DNA of 64,000 nucleotides from Megaustenia siamemsis. Taxonomy: Eukaryota; Mollusca; Gastropoda; Stylommatophora; Ariophantidae. Position 1 is the stretch's first letter. Each line of letters opens with the position of its first letter. The position numbers and the translations under genes are program-made. The stretch covers positions 66,024,205-66,088,204 of the forward strand of contig JAVIAB010000073.1 in NCBI GenBank assembly GCA_032433765.1. The letters are read 5' to 3'. The notes under the pieces are model-generated. The model was not told where the DNA came from. It saw only the letters and a program-made list of their open reading frames with translations, and ran no database searches. Shown piece by piece: positions 34,791 to 45,663 of the stretch.

Positions 34791-36315
34791 GATGAATTTG
34801 AATACTCGGAAAACTGCTATGTACCTGACAGTGAAGTGATTACAGTATGCCAAAAAGTATTTCTTTGTCTTGGAGATTTGCCTACTTCTTGGAGAGACAT
34901 GATCCATTCAATCTTAGACCAAGTCTTCAAAGTTATATTAGACCACATTTGTCATCCAAAAATGGAAGTAAAAATTACTTTAGGCTGGAGAAATGTTTTG
35001 GTTGAGAAATTATGGATTTAATTTGTTTGCAGTGATACTGAAGTTAGCCCTTCGACTAACCATAACCATAATTTATTACATATGTGAGGTGTGGTAATTT
35101 TAATGATATATCTTCTGTTATTGCTTGCCCGTGCCCTTTATTTCAAAATGTTTAGGAACAACTGCACTTTTTATAACTAGGATTATCTTTCTGATGACAA
35201 CCACTACATAAAGAGGGAGCAGGGTTTTTAGTCAGCTTTGGTTTTTTGACCTGATGTCAGCTGCCAGCACAGGGAATGTTATTAGCTCATCATTTTTGAG
35301 GTCTCTCTATCTCTCCCATTTATAAAGATTGTTAAACACAATACTTTCTGTTTCATGAAATACTATTTTGTAAAGCACAGACTCCTGCTGTTTTTGAGCC
35401 TGAAATCTCACATAATGTTTAGTATATATCAGATGAGAAACTGGTTGCATGAAGCTTCTGATCAAATCTACTGTCCAGCTACAAATGCCTGTAACAGCTC
35501 TACCATATTTGAGACCATTGTGTGCTGTGTTCATGGTGACAGCAGTCTTAAATGAATTGTGATTTTTTATGTTACTCTCAAATACTCTGTTTCGACCAAA
35601 TGTCTGCCTGCACTGACTAAAATTAATCTACTTATTAGGATGTAACTCAATACAGTGAGACATGTTACCTGCTAATATCAGTTGATGATAATATATCTGA
35701 CTAGACATGCAGGTATTCTCAGTGTTCTGCAAACATTGAAGTGTGTGGTCCATGGATGTCTGATGTTGTAAATATTTAATCTGATTAGATTGTACTCTAC
35801 TCGCCATGGCTTATTACTTGTCAGATAATATTCGATTTTGCTTTTGGTGTTGGCCACTTTGGGTGTCAAGTTGTCAGCTGAGCCTCTGATTATTCAGGAA
35901 ATAATTGTGCATTCCTGTTTCTCCACAACAAAAATGACACTTTTTTGGTTTATCCAACTATAGCTTCAATTGCTCTTGTTAGCGCCGCCGCTGCCGCGCC
36001 CCCCCCCCCCCATTGTTCTAGTTGTTTTAAAAGTCATAAAGTGATATTGCTGCTAGATTTCTCATGCCAACCTTCACTGTTAACTTGATTTGAGATCCCC
36101 ACTGTCTCAGGTCAGTGTTCAATTCTTTTCATTTGGCTAGATTAAATACATGCTGTTTTCCTATTCTGAATTCACATAGCACTGTGAAATCTATTAGGAT
36201 GATTTACTTAGTCTTTCATAAGTAGTGTGCACAGTGCAATGATGCAAACAATGTTTTTATTATATATAATTGGTTCAGACTGGTTTTCAGAGAGGTAGAG
36301 GAACAAGAGAATATA
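34791..36315. other. Intron 8 sequence; partial dispersed repeat and poly-C run
   Basis: No exon is seen. At 34,995-35,070 the sequence AATTATGGATTTAATTTGTTTGCAGTGATAC matches the end of the repeat at 57,960-58,710. A C run of about 14 bases lies at 35,998-36,012. Confidence 0.5.
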
Positions 36316-36317
36316 TA

Positions 36318-36728
36318 CAATAGACTCTCAATTATCCGGGAGTGGATTAATTGTGTAGCGGATTAACTGGGAGACCTTAGTCAAAAACTTGAAAAATAAC
36401 AAAAATAAAAATTCCTCCATTTTAAAATAAATTTATCAAACTAAAACAAACCTGTGAACTCTTCTTGATTACTTAGAACACCAAGAAGACAGGAACTGCG
36501 TGGGAAAATTCATCCTGAGAGATCTATGCAGCACCATTCAGCGAAAAGCTATTGAAAAGTCGAAGCAGAAGAGTTTACCTACTTATTTCAAGCAGTAATA
36601 AATTATGTAGAAGTGTTAACTTTTTAAATATTGTGACCTACTCTTTCATTGTCATATATATAGTGGTTTAACTGGGATTTTTATTATCCAAGATTTCCCA
36701 TTCATTCTGGATAATCAAGAGTCTACTG
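36318..36728 (+). mobile_element. pogo/Tigger-like DNA transposon, internally deleted
   Basis: Terminal inverted repeats CAATAGACTCTCAATTATCC and (reverse) CAGTAGACTCTTGATTATCC are each flanked by TA. This arrangement and terminal sequence is typical of pogo/Tigger members of the Tc1/mariner superfamily. The remaining interior ends with a frame reading AIEKSKQKSLPTYFKQ, like the C-terminal tail of CENP-B/Tigger-type transposases. Most of the transposase gene is missing. Confidence 0.8.
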
Positions 36729-36884
36729 TATTTAATATAAGAAATTAATAATATCAGTTCAGTATAATAGTGAAAAACAGCACTGCAATCTCAATGCAAT
36801 GAAACAAAAATCTCTACATTAATTAAAAAACAACCAGATAGAAAACTTAAATGTATTAATTGTCAAATACAGGACTATATTTTA

Positions 36885-37275
36885 AGAGAATATATTTTAC
36901 CTACAGCAACATATGGCTGTGAAATAAAGCCATGCAACAGATCTGCTAACATATACATCAGTGTCTTTGAATTCAAGAAAAGAACAAATATGTCAATTTT
37001 GTAAGACTTAGAATTTCAGAAACTGGTTGATAAAGAATATAGGGAAAATAAAATATTTTGGTAATGTATAGCAACATAATGGGCTAGAGAAGATAATTAT
37101 GGAGGGCATAATTCCAGGCAAATGAGAGAGAAAGACCTAGTAGAAGGTGGGTGCAAGATATCACAGACAAGCTGAGAATGACTGCTGTAGAATCTGGATG
37201 TTTCTCACAGGACAGGACACTTCAGACTAGCTGTCATGGGAGCCATGTTTCAACAGGGACAAGCTAGATGATGAA
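36885..37275 (+). mobile_element. RTE-like LINE C-terminal remnant (another subfamily)
   Basis: Broken plus-strand frames follow the usual order: LPTATYGCE-type start, then a GKRERGRPRRRWVQDITDKL-like stretch (read ERERPSRRWVQDITDKLRMT), QDRTLQTSCHG and ATGATGA at the end. It ends about 70 bp before exon 9. Confidence 0.65.
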
Positions 37276-37345
37276 TACTTTATACACATAAATATATATA
37301 TGCAAATATAAAATACAACTGTAATATTACTTTTTTTGTTTACAG

Positions 37346-37510
37346 CTGATAATCCACCTGGAACCAAACGACGACAAAATGATACAAAACTTTTTGATCT
37401 TTGCCCAATTGGTACCTACCAAAATAATCGTTGGCAGTATGACTGTATCCCGTGTGATGCTAACTTTTTGACTGAAAGTACTGGATCGACCAATGTGGCT
37501 GATTGCAAAT
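37346..37510 (+). CDS. Exon 9: EphR-like module 4 (first cysteines altered)
   Basis: This 165-bp phase 1-1 exon runs from TTTACAG to TGTATGT. It encodes ADNPPGTKRRQNDTKLFD, LCPIGTYQNNRWQYDCIPCD and NFLTESTGSTNVADCK. The second half is a normal module. The first half has PPG where other modules have C-x-x-G, and only one cysteine before PIGTYQ, so the first disulfide is probably absent. It lies about 3.4 kb downstream of the 5.8 kb palindromic array, in the same gene orientation. Confidence 0.85.
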
Positions 37511-37563
37511 GTATGTCTACAATTATACCAATAGTTAACTTATTTATGTGTGTCTATGGAGGT

Positions 37564-37955
37564 CAGAAAGAAAGAGAGAGAGCCATCTGCCCGGGGACCA
37601 TGACGTCCGCCAGCTATTGAGCTGACTTGAGACAAAGACTCAGTCAGCGACTCAGTCAGCTGTGTATCAGCATTGGCAAACAGCAGAACTGATCCATACC
37701 CTACTCCAGATCCAAGTGGTGCTCCTGGAAACAAGACTAACCAGTCCAGTAGAAATAGAGGAAAGGTAACCCAGTACTCAAAAGCGTCAGTCTATAGTTG
37801 GATATGTTGGGCCAAACGGTGCAATTATCACAGCCTAGCTGCAAACCACAACGCATCGACACCCATATAGCATCATTGTAATGGTGAATGATGAGGAGGA
37901 CACTCCTTTGGTAATCATTGGGTGAGCACCAGAAAGAAAGAAAGAGAAACCATCT
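37564..37955. repeat. Unknown insertion flanked by imperfect 25-bp direct repeats
   Basis: CAGAAAGAAAGAGAGAGAGC plus CATCT (37,564-37,588) recurs as CAGAAAGAAAGAAAGAGAAA plus CCATCT (37,930-37,955). The ~340 bp between is GC-richer than its surroundings and shows no tRNA head or reading frame. It could be a SINE-sized insertion with target duplication, or a chance purine-rich similarity. Confidence 0.35.
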
Positions 37956-38482
37956 ACTTAGATGATCATGTGTCTCAATAGACATGAAAGAAAAAGAGAA
38001 GGCAAAAATATTCTTTTTATATTTTATGTCAGACCATCTTTCCAGTATATCATGTGTGTCAACAACTTCATGCCACTGGCTGAGTTTACAAATTCTGTTG
38101 TTGACTTTCTTTGAAACAAAGCTTTACTATCATGTATGTTGTGAACTTATCATCCTTTGTCTATGTTTTTGGTATTTTTTTTCTGGTAACAGTGTGTTCA
38201 GCTTCTTCCATTTCATGCCCAAACTCCAATGACTGCATCTTTCATACCTTTATAACATACTTTTTTATGCATTGTTTTCTCAACATATCCTCATTTTAAA
38301 AAAATCTTTTGATCAGGCTAAGTGATTCTCAGTGATCTTCTCCGTAACCATAACTCTAGCTGCAAATGATCTTTTGTACTCCATTATTGCCCATCACATA
38401 CGCACAACTAATAACTTGTATATAAGCCTATAAAGTAAGTGAATTAGTTCTTCCTGGCGCAATAAAAATATTTTTCATTCTT
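37956..38482. other. Intron 9 sequence, nothing seen
   Basis: T-rich with no exon or repeat recognised. Confidence 0.4.
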
Positions 38483-38493
38483 ACATTCGTTAA

Positions 38494-38995
38494 CTATCAA
38501 CCCTTACGTATGCGTGTGAAAGCTGGAAAACAACAAGAGATATAGAAACAAAGTTGAACGCATTCGAAAATAAATGTCTAAGGAAAATACTTGGTATAGC
38601 ATGGAACGAATTCAAAACAAACGAGGAAATTAGAGAAATCGCCAATCAACCACTAATATCTTCAGTAATAAAGAAAAGACGATGGTCATACGTTGGACAT
38701 GTGATGAGAAGAGATAATAATCGAATAGCAAAGCAAGCCCTCATATGGGAAACAACAGGTAAAAGAAAAAGACCCAGGGAGACACTGAGAAGAACATTGA
38801 TGAGAGAGGCAAGAGCAGCAGGAATCGGCTCCCTCAATGAGATAGAACTGCTTGCACAGAACAGAGACAGATGGCGAGATTTGATAAAATATCTTTAAAA
38901 GAAAACTGCTAGAACAAAAATTCATATAGGAGAAGGTGTATCTTGGTCTACGCCCTATGGGCCGGTTACGGCTCGAAAGGTCAATAGATAGATAG
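38494..38995 (+). mobile_element. Family A RTE-like LINE, 5' truncated, with 11-bp TSD
   Basis: The copy starts CTATCAACCCTTACGTATGC and keeps an open frame (38,554-38,895): CLRKILGIAWNEFKTNEEIR, WSYVGHVMRRDNNRIAKQ, an in-frame six-base deletion in the RGRPRE motif (KRPRETLRR), then GSLNEIELLAQNRDRWRDLI and the stop. The tail is ATAGATAGATAG. ACATTCGTTAA (38,483-38,493) and ACATTCATTAA (38,996-39,006) flank it. It is nearly identical to the copy at 13,869. Confidence 0.92.
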
Positions 38996-39006
38996 ACATT
39001 CATTAA

Positions 39007-40150
39007 GATTTGTATAAGATGTGTATCACTGCTAAATAAAGCAGTCCTTGCATCTTACTGTTCTAATTATAACCATGACAACAGTCTTTTACGGTTTTCT
39101 TCATGTAAATGCAACAATTTTGTATTCTTAGTTGTCCTCACAGAATCACATCTTCATGGTATTAGTTAGCAGTACTGACCTTAGATCTTCACCTTCTATT
39201 CATTACCTTAGTGGATCACAATGCACTGTGCTTTGATTCTTGTGTCTTCAACAAGAATTTGTTTGGCAATACTTCACTAGACTTAAAACTTTTCCTTGCC
39301 TTTCACTTGCTGCAATGCATCAGTTGTTTGTAGTCATAGTTGTCTTTTTATAAGAAGTAATCTTTATGCCATCCCTAAAATTCATTTGCTTGTGCTATCT
39401 GTGATAATTCTCATACATATGAAAGATGCTCCTGAATTCACTAGTGGGTCTGCATGGCATGGGAGAGCTGTCAGGATGTTTTCAATTAAAGTTAAAAGAA
39501 AGATCATAATGGAACATAATGAATGTATGAGGAGAAGATGCAGGAATTACATAGGTCAAGTGCTTCGAGTAGATGAAATAAAACATGCTCAACTTCATGT
39601 AGACACCAGGTGATTAAAAAAAACAAACATGACAGACAAAAATAAACTTTTTTTAGAACAGTTAATAGAGTGGACTTAACAACTAAACAAGAGCCAGCTG
39701 TGAATCATCAGACGTGGTGAGGTATTGGTTTTGACTCATGTGCTCAGCAATAATAACTTATATATGACTGAAACCTAAGTAAATATAATTTATAGAGTTT
39801 TTAAATATTTTGGCGGCATTCAAATGTTCTGATCATACAGATGGATACTAGAGCAATGGATACTAAAAGGTCCTCTGAAGTGATCATCCATGATTGGTAA
39901 AATCATAGTCCGAAAACTGAAGAAATTTGGACTTATTTGGTCCCTTCCAAAATACATGTCCTCAAACTTCATCATATCTCAGAAACTTCTGGATGAATTA
40001 CCACGATTTTTTTTGCATGTGGTCTTACATTGTCCATGACATTAAAAATGTATAATTTAAAGTAATGTAGGTAATACAGTTTACTTAAAGTAGCTGGTTC
40101 CTTTGATCTTTGTCAATGCAGCAATTATTATATATAAAAATAAATTTGTA
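39007..40150. other. Intron 9 sequence with a small LINE remnant
   Basis: At about 39,480-39,612 a plus-strand frame reads CMRRRCRNYIGQVLRVDEIK, like the KKRRW-WIGHVLR motif of RTE-type C-termini. The rest holds nothing recognised. Confidence 0.45.
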
Positions 40151-40161
40151 GTAAGCTTAAC

Positions 40162-40529
40162 GATTAGAGGCTACAGAGATGGGATTTCTCAGAAGAATGT
40201 TGAAAGTTCCCTGGACAGCTAAAAAGACTAATGAGGAAGTTCTCAAAGAGGCCAACACAAAAAGGGAGCTCTTAAAAAACATCAGAAAGAAGCAATCAAC
40301 ATTTTTCGGGCACATCATGAAAAGAGGAAAGTTGGAATACTTGGTTACAACTGGCAAAATAAAATGAAATAGAGATCACGGGCGACAAAGAGAGAAAATA
40401 CTGGATAGCTTGGTGTCATGGCATGGAAAACAGTCAACAACAGAACTGATACGATGCACTGTAGATAGAAGATTGTGGAGGGACATGATCACCTACGCCA
40501 ACCGATATGGCACATGATGATGATGATGA
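40162..40529 (+). mobile_element. Family B RTE-like LINE, 5' truncated, with exact 11-bp TSD
   Basis: The copy starts at GATTAGAGGCTACAGAGATG (GFLRRMLKVPWTAKKTNEEV, then KKQSTFFGHIMKRGKLEY) and ends in GATGATGATGA. GTAAGCTTAAC is present at 40,151-40,161 and again at 40,530-40,540. Confidence 0.93.
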
Positions 40530-40814
40530 GTAAGCTTAACAATTTCCCGACTTTTGATAAGTCATAGTCATAAGTCATCTTCAAAATTTGGGCTAATTTT
40601 CGAAATAATACTGAATTAAATACATTGGTTTTGTCTTGTGGGTTATATACCATTGTGAAACCATTATCAATGTCAGAAAGAATTAAGTGAGTTAATATTA
40701 AAAGTTGAAATGATAGTGAATGTTTCTTATTATGAACAAATTATAATAGGTTATATTCAGTACTACTCAGTGACATATATAACACTAGACACATGCCCAA
40801 AGATCTACTAAAAT

Positions 40815-41093
40815 CTAACATAAAAAGGGAGTTCCTAAGAAACATCAGAAAGAAACAATCAACATTTTTTTGGGCACATCATGAGAAGAGGAAAGTTGGA
40901 ATACTTGGTTACAACTGGCAAAATAAAAGGAAAGAGAGATCGTGGATGACAAACAGACAAAATCCTGGATAGCTTGGGGTCGTGGCATGGAAAACAGTCA
41001 ACAACAGAACTGATATGGTGCATGGTAGATGGAATATTGTGGAAGGACATTATCGACTACGCCATCCGGCATGGCACATGATGATGATGATAT
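40815..41093 (+). mobile_element. Family B RTE-like LINE, short copy
   Basis: This is the last ~280 bp of the family, from the KRELLKNIRKKQS codons to ATGATGATGATGA. Relative to the copy at 40,162 it carries extra T in the FFGH codons and several substitutions. No clear TSD. Confidence 0.85.
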
Positions 41094-41867
41094 TCATTAT
41101 TGAAGTCAAATCTTCTGGATAATTGGAATGGTCCTGAAAAGGACCATTTCAATTTAATGTCAACATGCTGGCAAGAAAATGTATTTTGTGGCAGACTTCT
41201 TCAGAGTAATGATTCTTATTCAGAATGAGTCTATCAGGTTGATTACTGCTTTCTGCTCAACAAACCACAAACAATCTTTATTCTGATATTCTTCCTCTTT
41301 ATATAAGAACATTTTGCCCAGTGAGCGGGCATGATTTGTGTCTTAACATGGCATAATTTGAAAGTTTTATTTTCAGCTGCTACTTGTCCTTTGACTTTCG
41401 CCATTTTTGCTCTATTAGATTTATGTGTGAATGGTAAGGACTTGAATTCTCAAATGTGTATAATCATTTTTTTTATTAACTTGTCTATATGAAATACCTT
41501 TGTCTGTTGTGTCTGCTTTACAATGGAAAGTAATTCTGGTTTCAGGTTCATGCCATTAAATGGTATGTGTTCTTGCATGAGCCAGATCTTTATTAATCTG
41601 TTGTATTTGATGATGTCAGAACTTTAAATTTTTGTGCAAACATGTTGTGGTATGATGCATTGTCCATTATTAAACAAGAGGGTTGAATTTATGTCTTCTT
41701 TCTGTATGTGCAACTATCAAGTGCTGCCCTTTGCTGCTATGTACTGATCTTTTAATACTTCCATTTGATAAGTGCCATTCACTTGTGTGGTGAGCATTGA
41801 TCTATGTTTCATCTAAATATACGTCATAATCATTTTTACGCACTTCCTTGACTTCACGTAAATACTT
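41094..41867. other. Intron 9 sequence, nothing seen
   Basis: No exon or repeat family recognised. Confidence 0.4.
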
Positions 41868-42433
41868 GCTTCTCACAGCTACTGGATGTGGATTCTCACA
41901 AATGATGTTTTTTTCCACCAGTTTACTGTCTAAAGATAAAGTTTGTGCTTCTCACAGCTACTGGATGTGGATTCTCACAAATGATGTTTTTTTCCACCAG
42001 TTTACTTTCTAAAGATAAAGTTTGTGCTTCTCACAGCTACTGGATGTGGATTCTCACAAATGATGTTTTTTTCCACCAGTTTACTTTCTAAAGATAAAGT
42101 TTGTGCTTCTCACAGCTACTGGATGTGGATTCTCACAAATGATGTTTTTTTCCACCAGTTTACTTTCTAAAGATAAAGTTTGTGCTTCTCACAGCTACTG
42201 GATGTGGATTCTCACAAATGATGTTTTTTTCCACCAGTTTACTTTCTAAAGATAAAGTTTGTGCTTCTCACAGCTACTGGATGTGGATTCTCACAAATGA
42301 TGTTTTTTTCCACCAGTTTACTTTCTAAAGATAAAGTTTGTGCTTCTCACAGCTACTGGATGTGGATTCTCACAAATGATGTTTTTTTCCACCAGTTTAC
42401 TTTCTAAAGATAAAGTTTGTGCTTCTCACAGCT
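41868..42433. repeat. 79-bp minisatellite, seven units
   Basis: GCTTCTCACAGCTACTGGAT begins units at 41868, 41947, 42026, 42105, 42184, 42263 and 42342, exactly 79 bp apart, with a partial unit at 42,421. Units are virtually identical; only the first differs (GTTTACTGTCTAA instead of GTTTACTTTCTAA). This near-identity points to recent expansion. Confidence 0.95.
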
Positions 42434-43214
42434 CTCCATAATGTAGATTTTTAAGCTTCGATGCAGTTTTTCATTCTTAGCCTAGTCTTCAATTTTCTAA
42501 GTGTCACTGCTTTGTTCAAAGCAAACATTTGAAAAATGTGTCCTTGTATAAGGTCTTTATCAAAGTCATCTAAAACTTCCTTTCTTCCTTCCTTTTTTGT
42601 ATTCCTTGGACATAAATATCCAGATTCTTGGACCCAGCGATAAAATTACTGTTTGCTTAGCACCAAAATATGCATTGTTCTCTTCTAGAGAGAGTTTGAT
42701 AAAGAACGATAAAGAATCCCTGTTTACTCTCTCTGTAGAAATATTGGTAAATCTTTATCACAATGTTTTGAAGTGTAAAGACTTTCATCTTTACAGGAAA
42801 GGTATGTGTATTTATTTTTGTATACCAGAAATAGGTCAAATCAAAATAAAAACCATCTGTTCGTTTCCAATTATTTATTTTGTTGGTTTATTTAACCTCA
42901 TAGTAGTAAACAGTTTAGATACAAAATTTTAACAGTTGAAACCAAACAGTTAATAAGTTGTTTTTTTTTTTAAAAGAGGCATGAGTTTTGGTATGAATTA
43001 TAGATGTAATGCAGATAGGATAAAATGAGCCAAAAAAGGGTGAATAAAGAATGTATTCTCCTGCTGCAATCAGTTTTCAAAATTCAGTATATCACATACA
43101 GAGATGGGTTACCTCCATGAATCTAGTTGTCAGCAGATCTTTATGAATGCCTTATTTTTTGTCTGTCACTAGTTGTTTTTTTTATATAATTGTGAACAAG
43201 AAATGAAATTAAGC
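42434..43214. other. Intron 9 sequence, nothing clear
   Basis: The open frame at 42,597-42,932 has no recognised family and no phase 1-1 splice pair. Confidence 0.35.
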
Positions 43215-44800
43215 AGCATGCTTCTGAAACCATCAGCATGCACACACTTCATCATCTTCTGAAACCATCAGCATGCACACACTTCATCTTCTGAAACCAT
43301 CAGCATGTACACACTTCAACTTCTGAAACCATCAGCATGTACACACTTCATCTTCTGAAACCATCAGCATGTACACACTTCATCATCTTCTGAAACCATC
43401 AGCATGCACACACTTCATCTTCTGAAACCATCAGCATGTACACACTTCAACTTCTGAAACCATCAGCATGTACACACTTCATCTTCTGAAACCATCAGCA
43501 TGCACACACTTCATCTTCTGAAACCATCAGCATGTACACACTTCATCTTCTGAAACCATCAGCATGTACACACTTCATCATCTTCTGAAACCATCAGCAT
43601 GCACACACTTCACATCTTCTGAAACCATCAGCATGTACACACTTCATCTTCTGAAACCATCAGCATGTACACACACATCATCTTCTGAAACCATCAGCAT
43701 GCACACACTTCATCTTCTGAAACCATCAGCATGTACACACTTCATCTTCTGAAACCATCAGCATGTACACACTTCATCATCTTCTGAAACCATCAGCATG
43801 TACACACTTCATCTTCTGAAACCATCAGCATGTACACACTTCATCTTCTGAAACCATCAGCATGTACACACTTCATCATCTTCTGAAACCATCAGCATGT
43901 ACACACTTCATCTTCTGAAACCATCAGCATGCACACACTTCACATCTTCTGAAACCATCAGCATGTACACACTTCATCTTCTGAAACCATCAGCATGCAC
44001 ACACTTCATCTTCTGAAACCATCAGCATGTACACACTTCATCTTCTGAAACCATCAGCATGTACACGCTTCATCTTCTGAAACCATCAGCATGTACACAC
44101 TTCATCTTCTGAAACCATCAGCATGTACACACTTCATCTTCTGAAACCATCAGCATGTACACACTTCATCATCTTCTGAAACCATCAGCATGTACACACT
44201 TCATCTTCTGAAACCATCAGCATGCACACACTTCATCTTCTGAAACCATCAGCATGTACACACACATCATCTTCTGAAACCATCAGCATGCACACGCTTC
44301 ACATCTTCTGAAACCATCAGCATGTACACACTTCATTGTCTTATGAAACCATCAGCATGTACACTCTTCATTGTCTTATGAGACCATCAGCATGTACACA
44401 CATCATCTTCTGAGACCATCAGCATGTACACACTTCATCATCTTCTGAAATCATCAGCATGCACACACTTCATCATCTTCTGAAATCATCAGCATGCACA
44501 CACTTCATCATCTTCTGAAACCATCAGCATGCACACACTTCATCTTCTGAAACCAAAGCATTGCCAACACTTCATCTTCTGAAACCATCAGCATGTACAC
44601 ACATCATCATCTTCTGAAACCATCAGCATGTACACACTTCATAATCTTCTGAAACCATCAGCATGTACACACATCATCATCTTCTGAAACCATCAGCATG
44701 TACACACTTCATCATCTTCTGAAACCATCAGCATGTACACACTTCATCATCTTCTGAAACCGTCAGCATGCACACACTTCATCATCTGCTGAAACTGAAA
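43215..44800. repeat. ~32-bp minisatellite, about 45-50 units
   Basis: The unit CATCTTCTGAAACCATCAGC plus ATGTACACACTT (32 bp) is repeated in tandem for 1.6 kb. A three-base CAT indel gives 32- and 35-bp variants, and GTACAC/GCACAC alternate. Units near the right end (44,320-44,580) are more divergent, as expected for an array homogenised from the middle. Short reading frames across it are artefacts. Confidence 0.95.
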
Positions 44801-44877
44801 AACTGTATAATGTTATATAATACATGCTAGCAGTGTTAACACAGGTTAATATTTATTTTTACAATTTCTCGTAATAG

Positions 44878-45045
44878 ACACATGTCCAGCTGGTCAGGAG
44901 AAGAAACCAAATGAGAATAGCTGTGTCCCTTGTATGTTAGCCTACTACCGTAATGGTTCCAAACTATTTGATCTCTGTGATGCTTGTCCAGGCCGTTACA
45001 CTACTTTAAATACTGGTGCTACATCACAAGACAATTGTACTTTGT
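44878..45045 (+). CDS. Exon 10: EphR-like module 5
   Basis: This 168-bp phase 1-1 exon lies between CGTAATAG and TGTAAGA. It reads TCPAGQEKKPNENSCVPCML, AYYRNGSKLFDLCDACPGRY and TTLNTGATSQDNCTL. Cysteine spacing matches its neighbours. The exon begins only about 80 bp after a 1.6 kb minisatellite, which therefore occupies the upstream side of the acceptor. Confidence 0.9.
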
Positions 45046-45244
45046 GTAAGACAAATTTTATTTTACTATTAATGTCTTATTTATTTTTTATGATGATACC
45101 TGTGTTTCTGTGTTAATGATATGATTGTTTAGAGAGAACCACCCACTGAAACTTTATTGGGGTTAACCAAGGATTAACCAAGGCACCTGATACTCCACAC
45201 CTGGAAAATAATTGTCTAAATATGTGCCTACCTCTGAATCAGTG

Positions 45245-45652
45245 TCATTATCATGTTCCATACCGGTTGGTGTAGGTGATAATGTCCTTCCACAATCTGC
45301 TGTCCACAGTGCATCATATCAATTCTGTTATTGACTGTTTTCCATGCCATGACACCAAGCTATCTAGTATATTCTTTCTTTGTCGTCTGCTATCTCTCTT
45401 TCCCTGTATTTTGCCAGTTGTAATCCAGTATTCCAATTTTCCACTTATCATGATGTGCCCAAAAAATGTTGTTTCTTTGGAGCTCCCTTTTTGTGTTGGC
45501 CTCTTTGAGAATTTCCTCATTGGTCTTTTTAAGCAGCCCAGGAAACTTTAAACATTCTTCTGAGAAATCCCATCTCTGTGGCCTCTAAATCATCTTTCCA
45601 TTTATGTGTCTATTTTCTTGGTTCTATATTGGCTCTATATAGCACAGATGAA
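45245..45652 (-). mobile_element. Family B RTE-like LINE, 5' truncated, with exact 11-bp TSD
   Basis: Minus-strand copy from a CATTATCATG tail remnant at 45,245 up to the SVLYRANIEPR-like region at 45,650. It contains TTFFGHIMISGKLEYWITTG and KIQGKRDSRRQRKNIL. CTGAATCAGTG occurs at 45,234-45,244 and 45,653-45,663. Confidence 0.92.
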
Positions 45653-45663
45653 CTGAATCAGTG

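Noticed and set aside
43564..43752. Repetitive peptide frame in the 32-bp minisatellite (HLLKPSACTH-type)
   Set aside because: Follows from the DNA repeat; stops interrupt the other units and there is no splice context.
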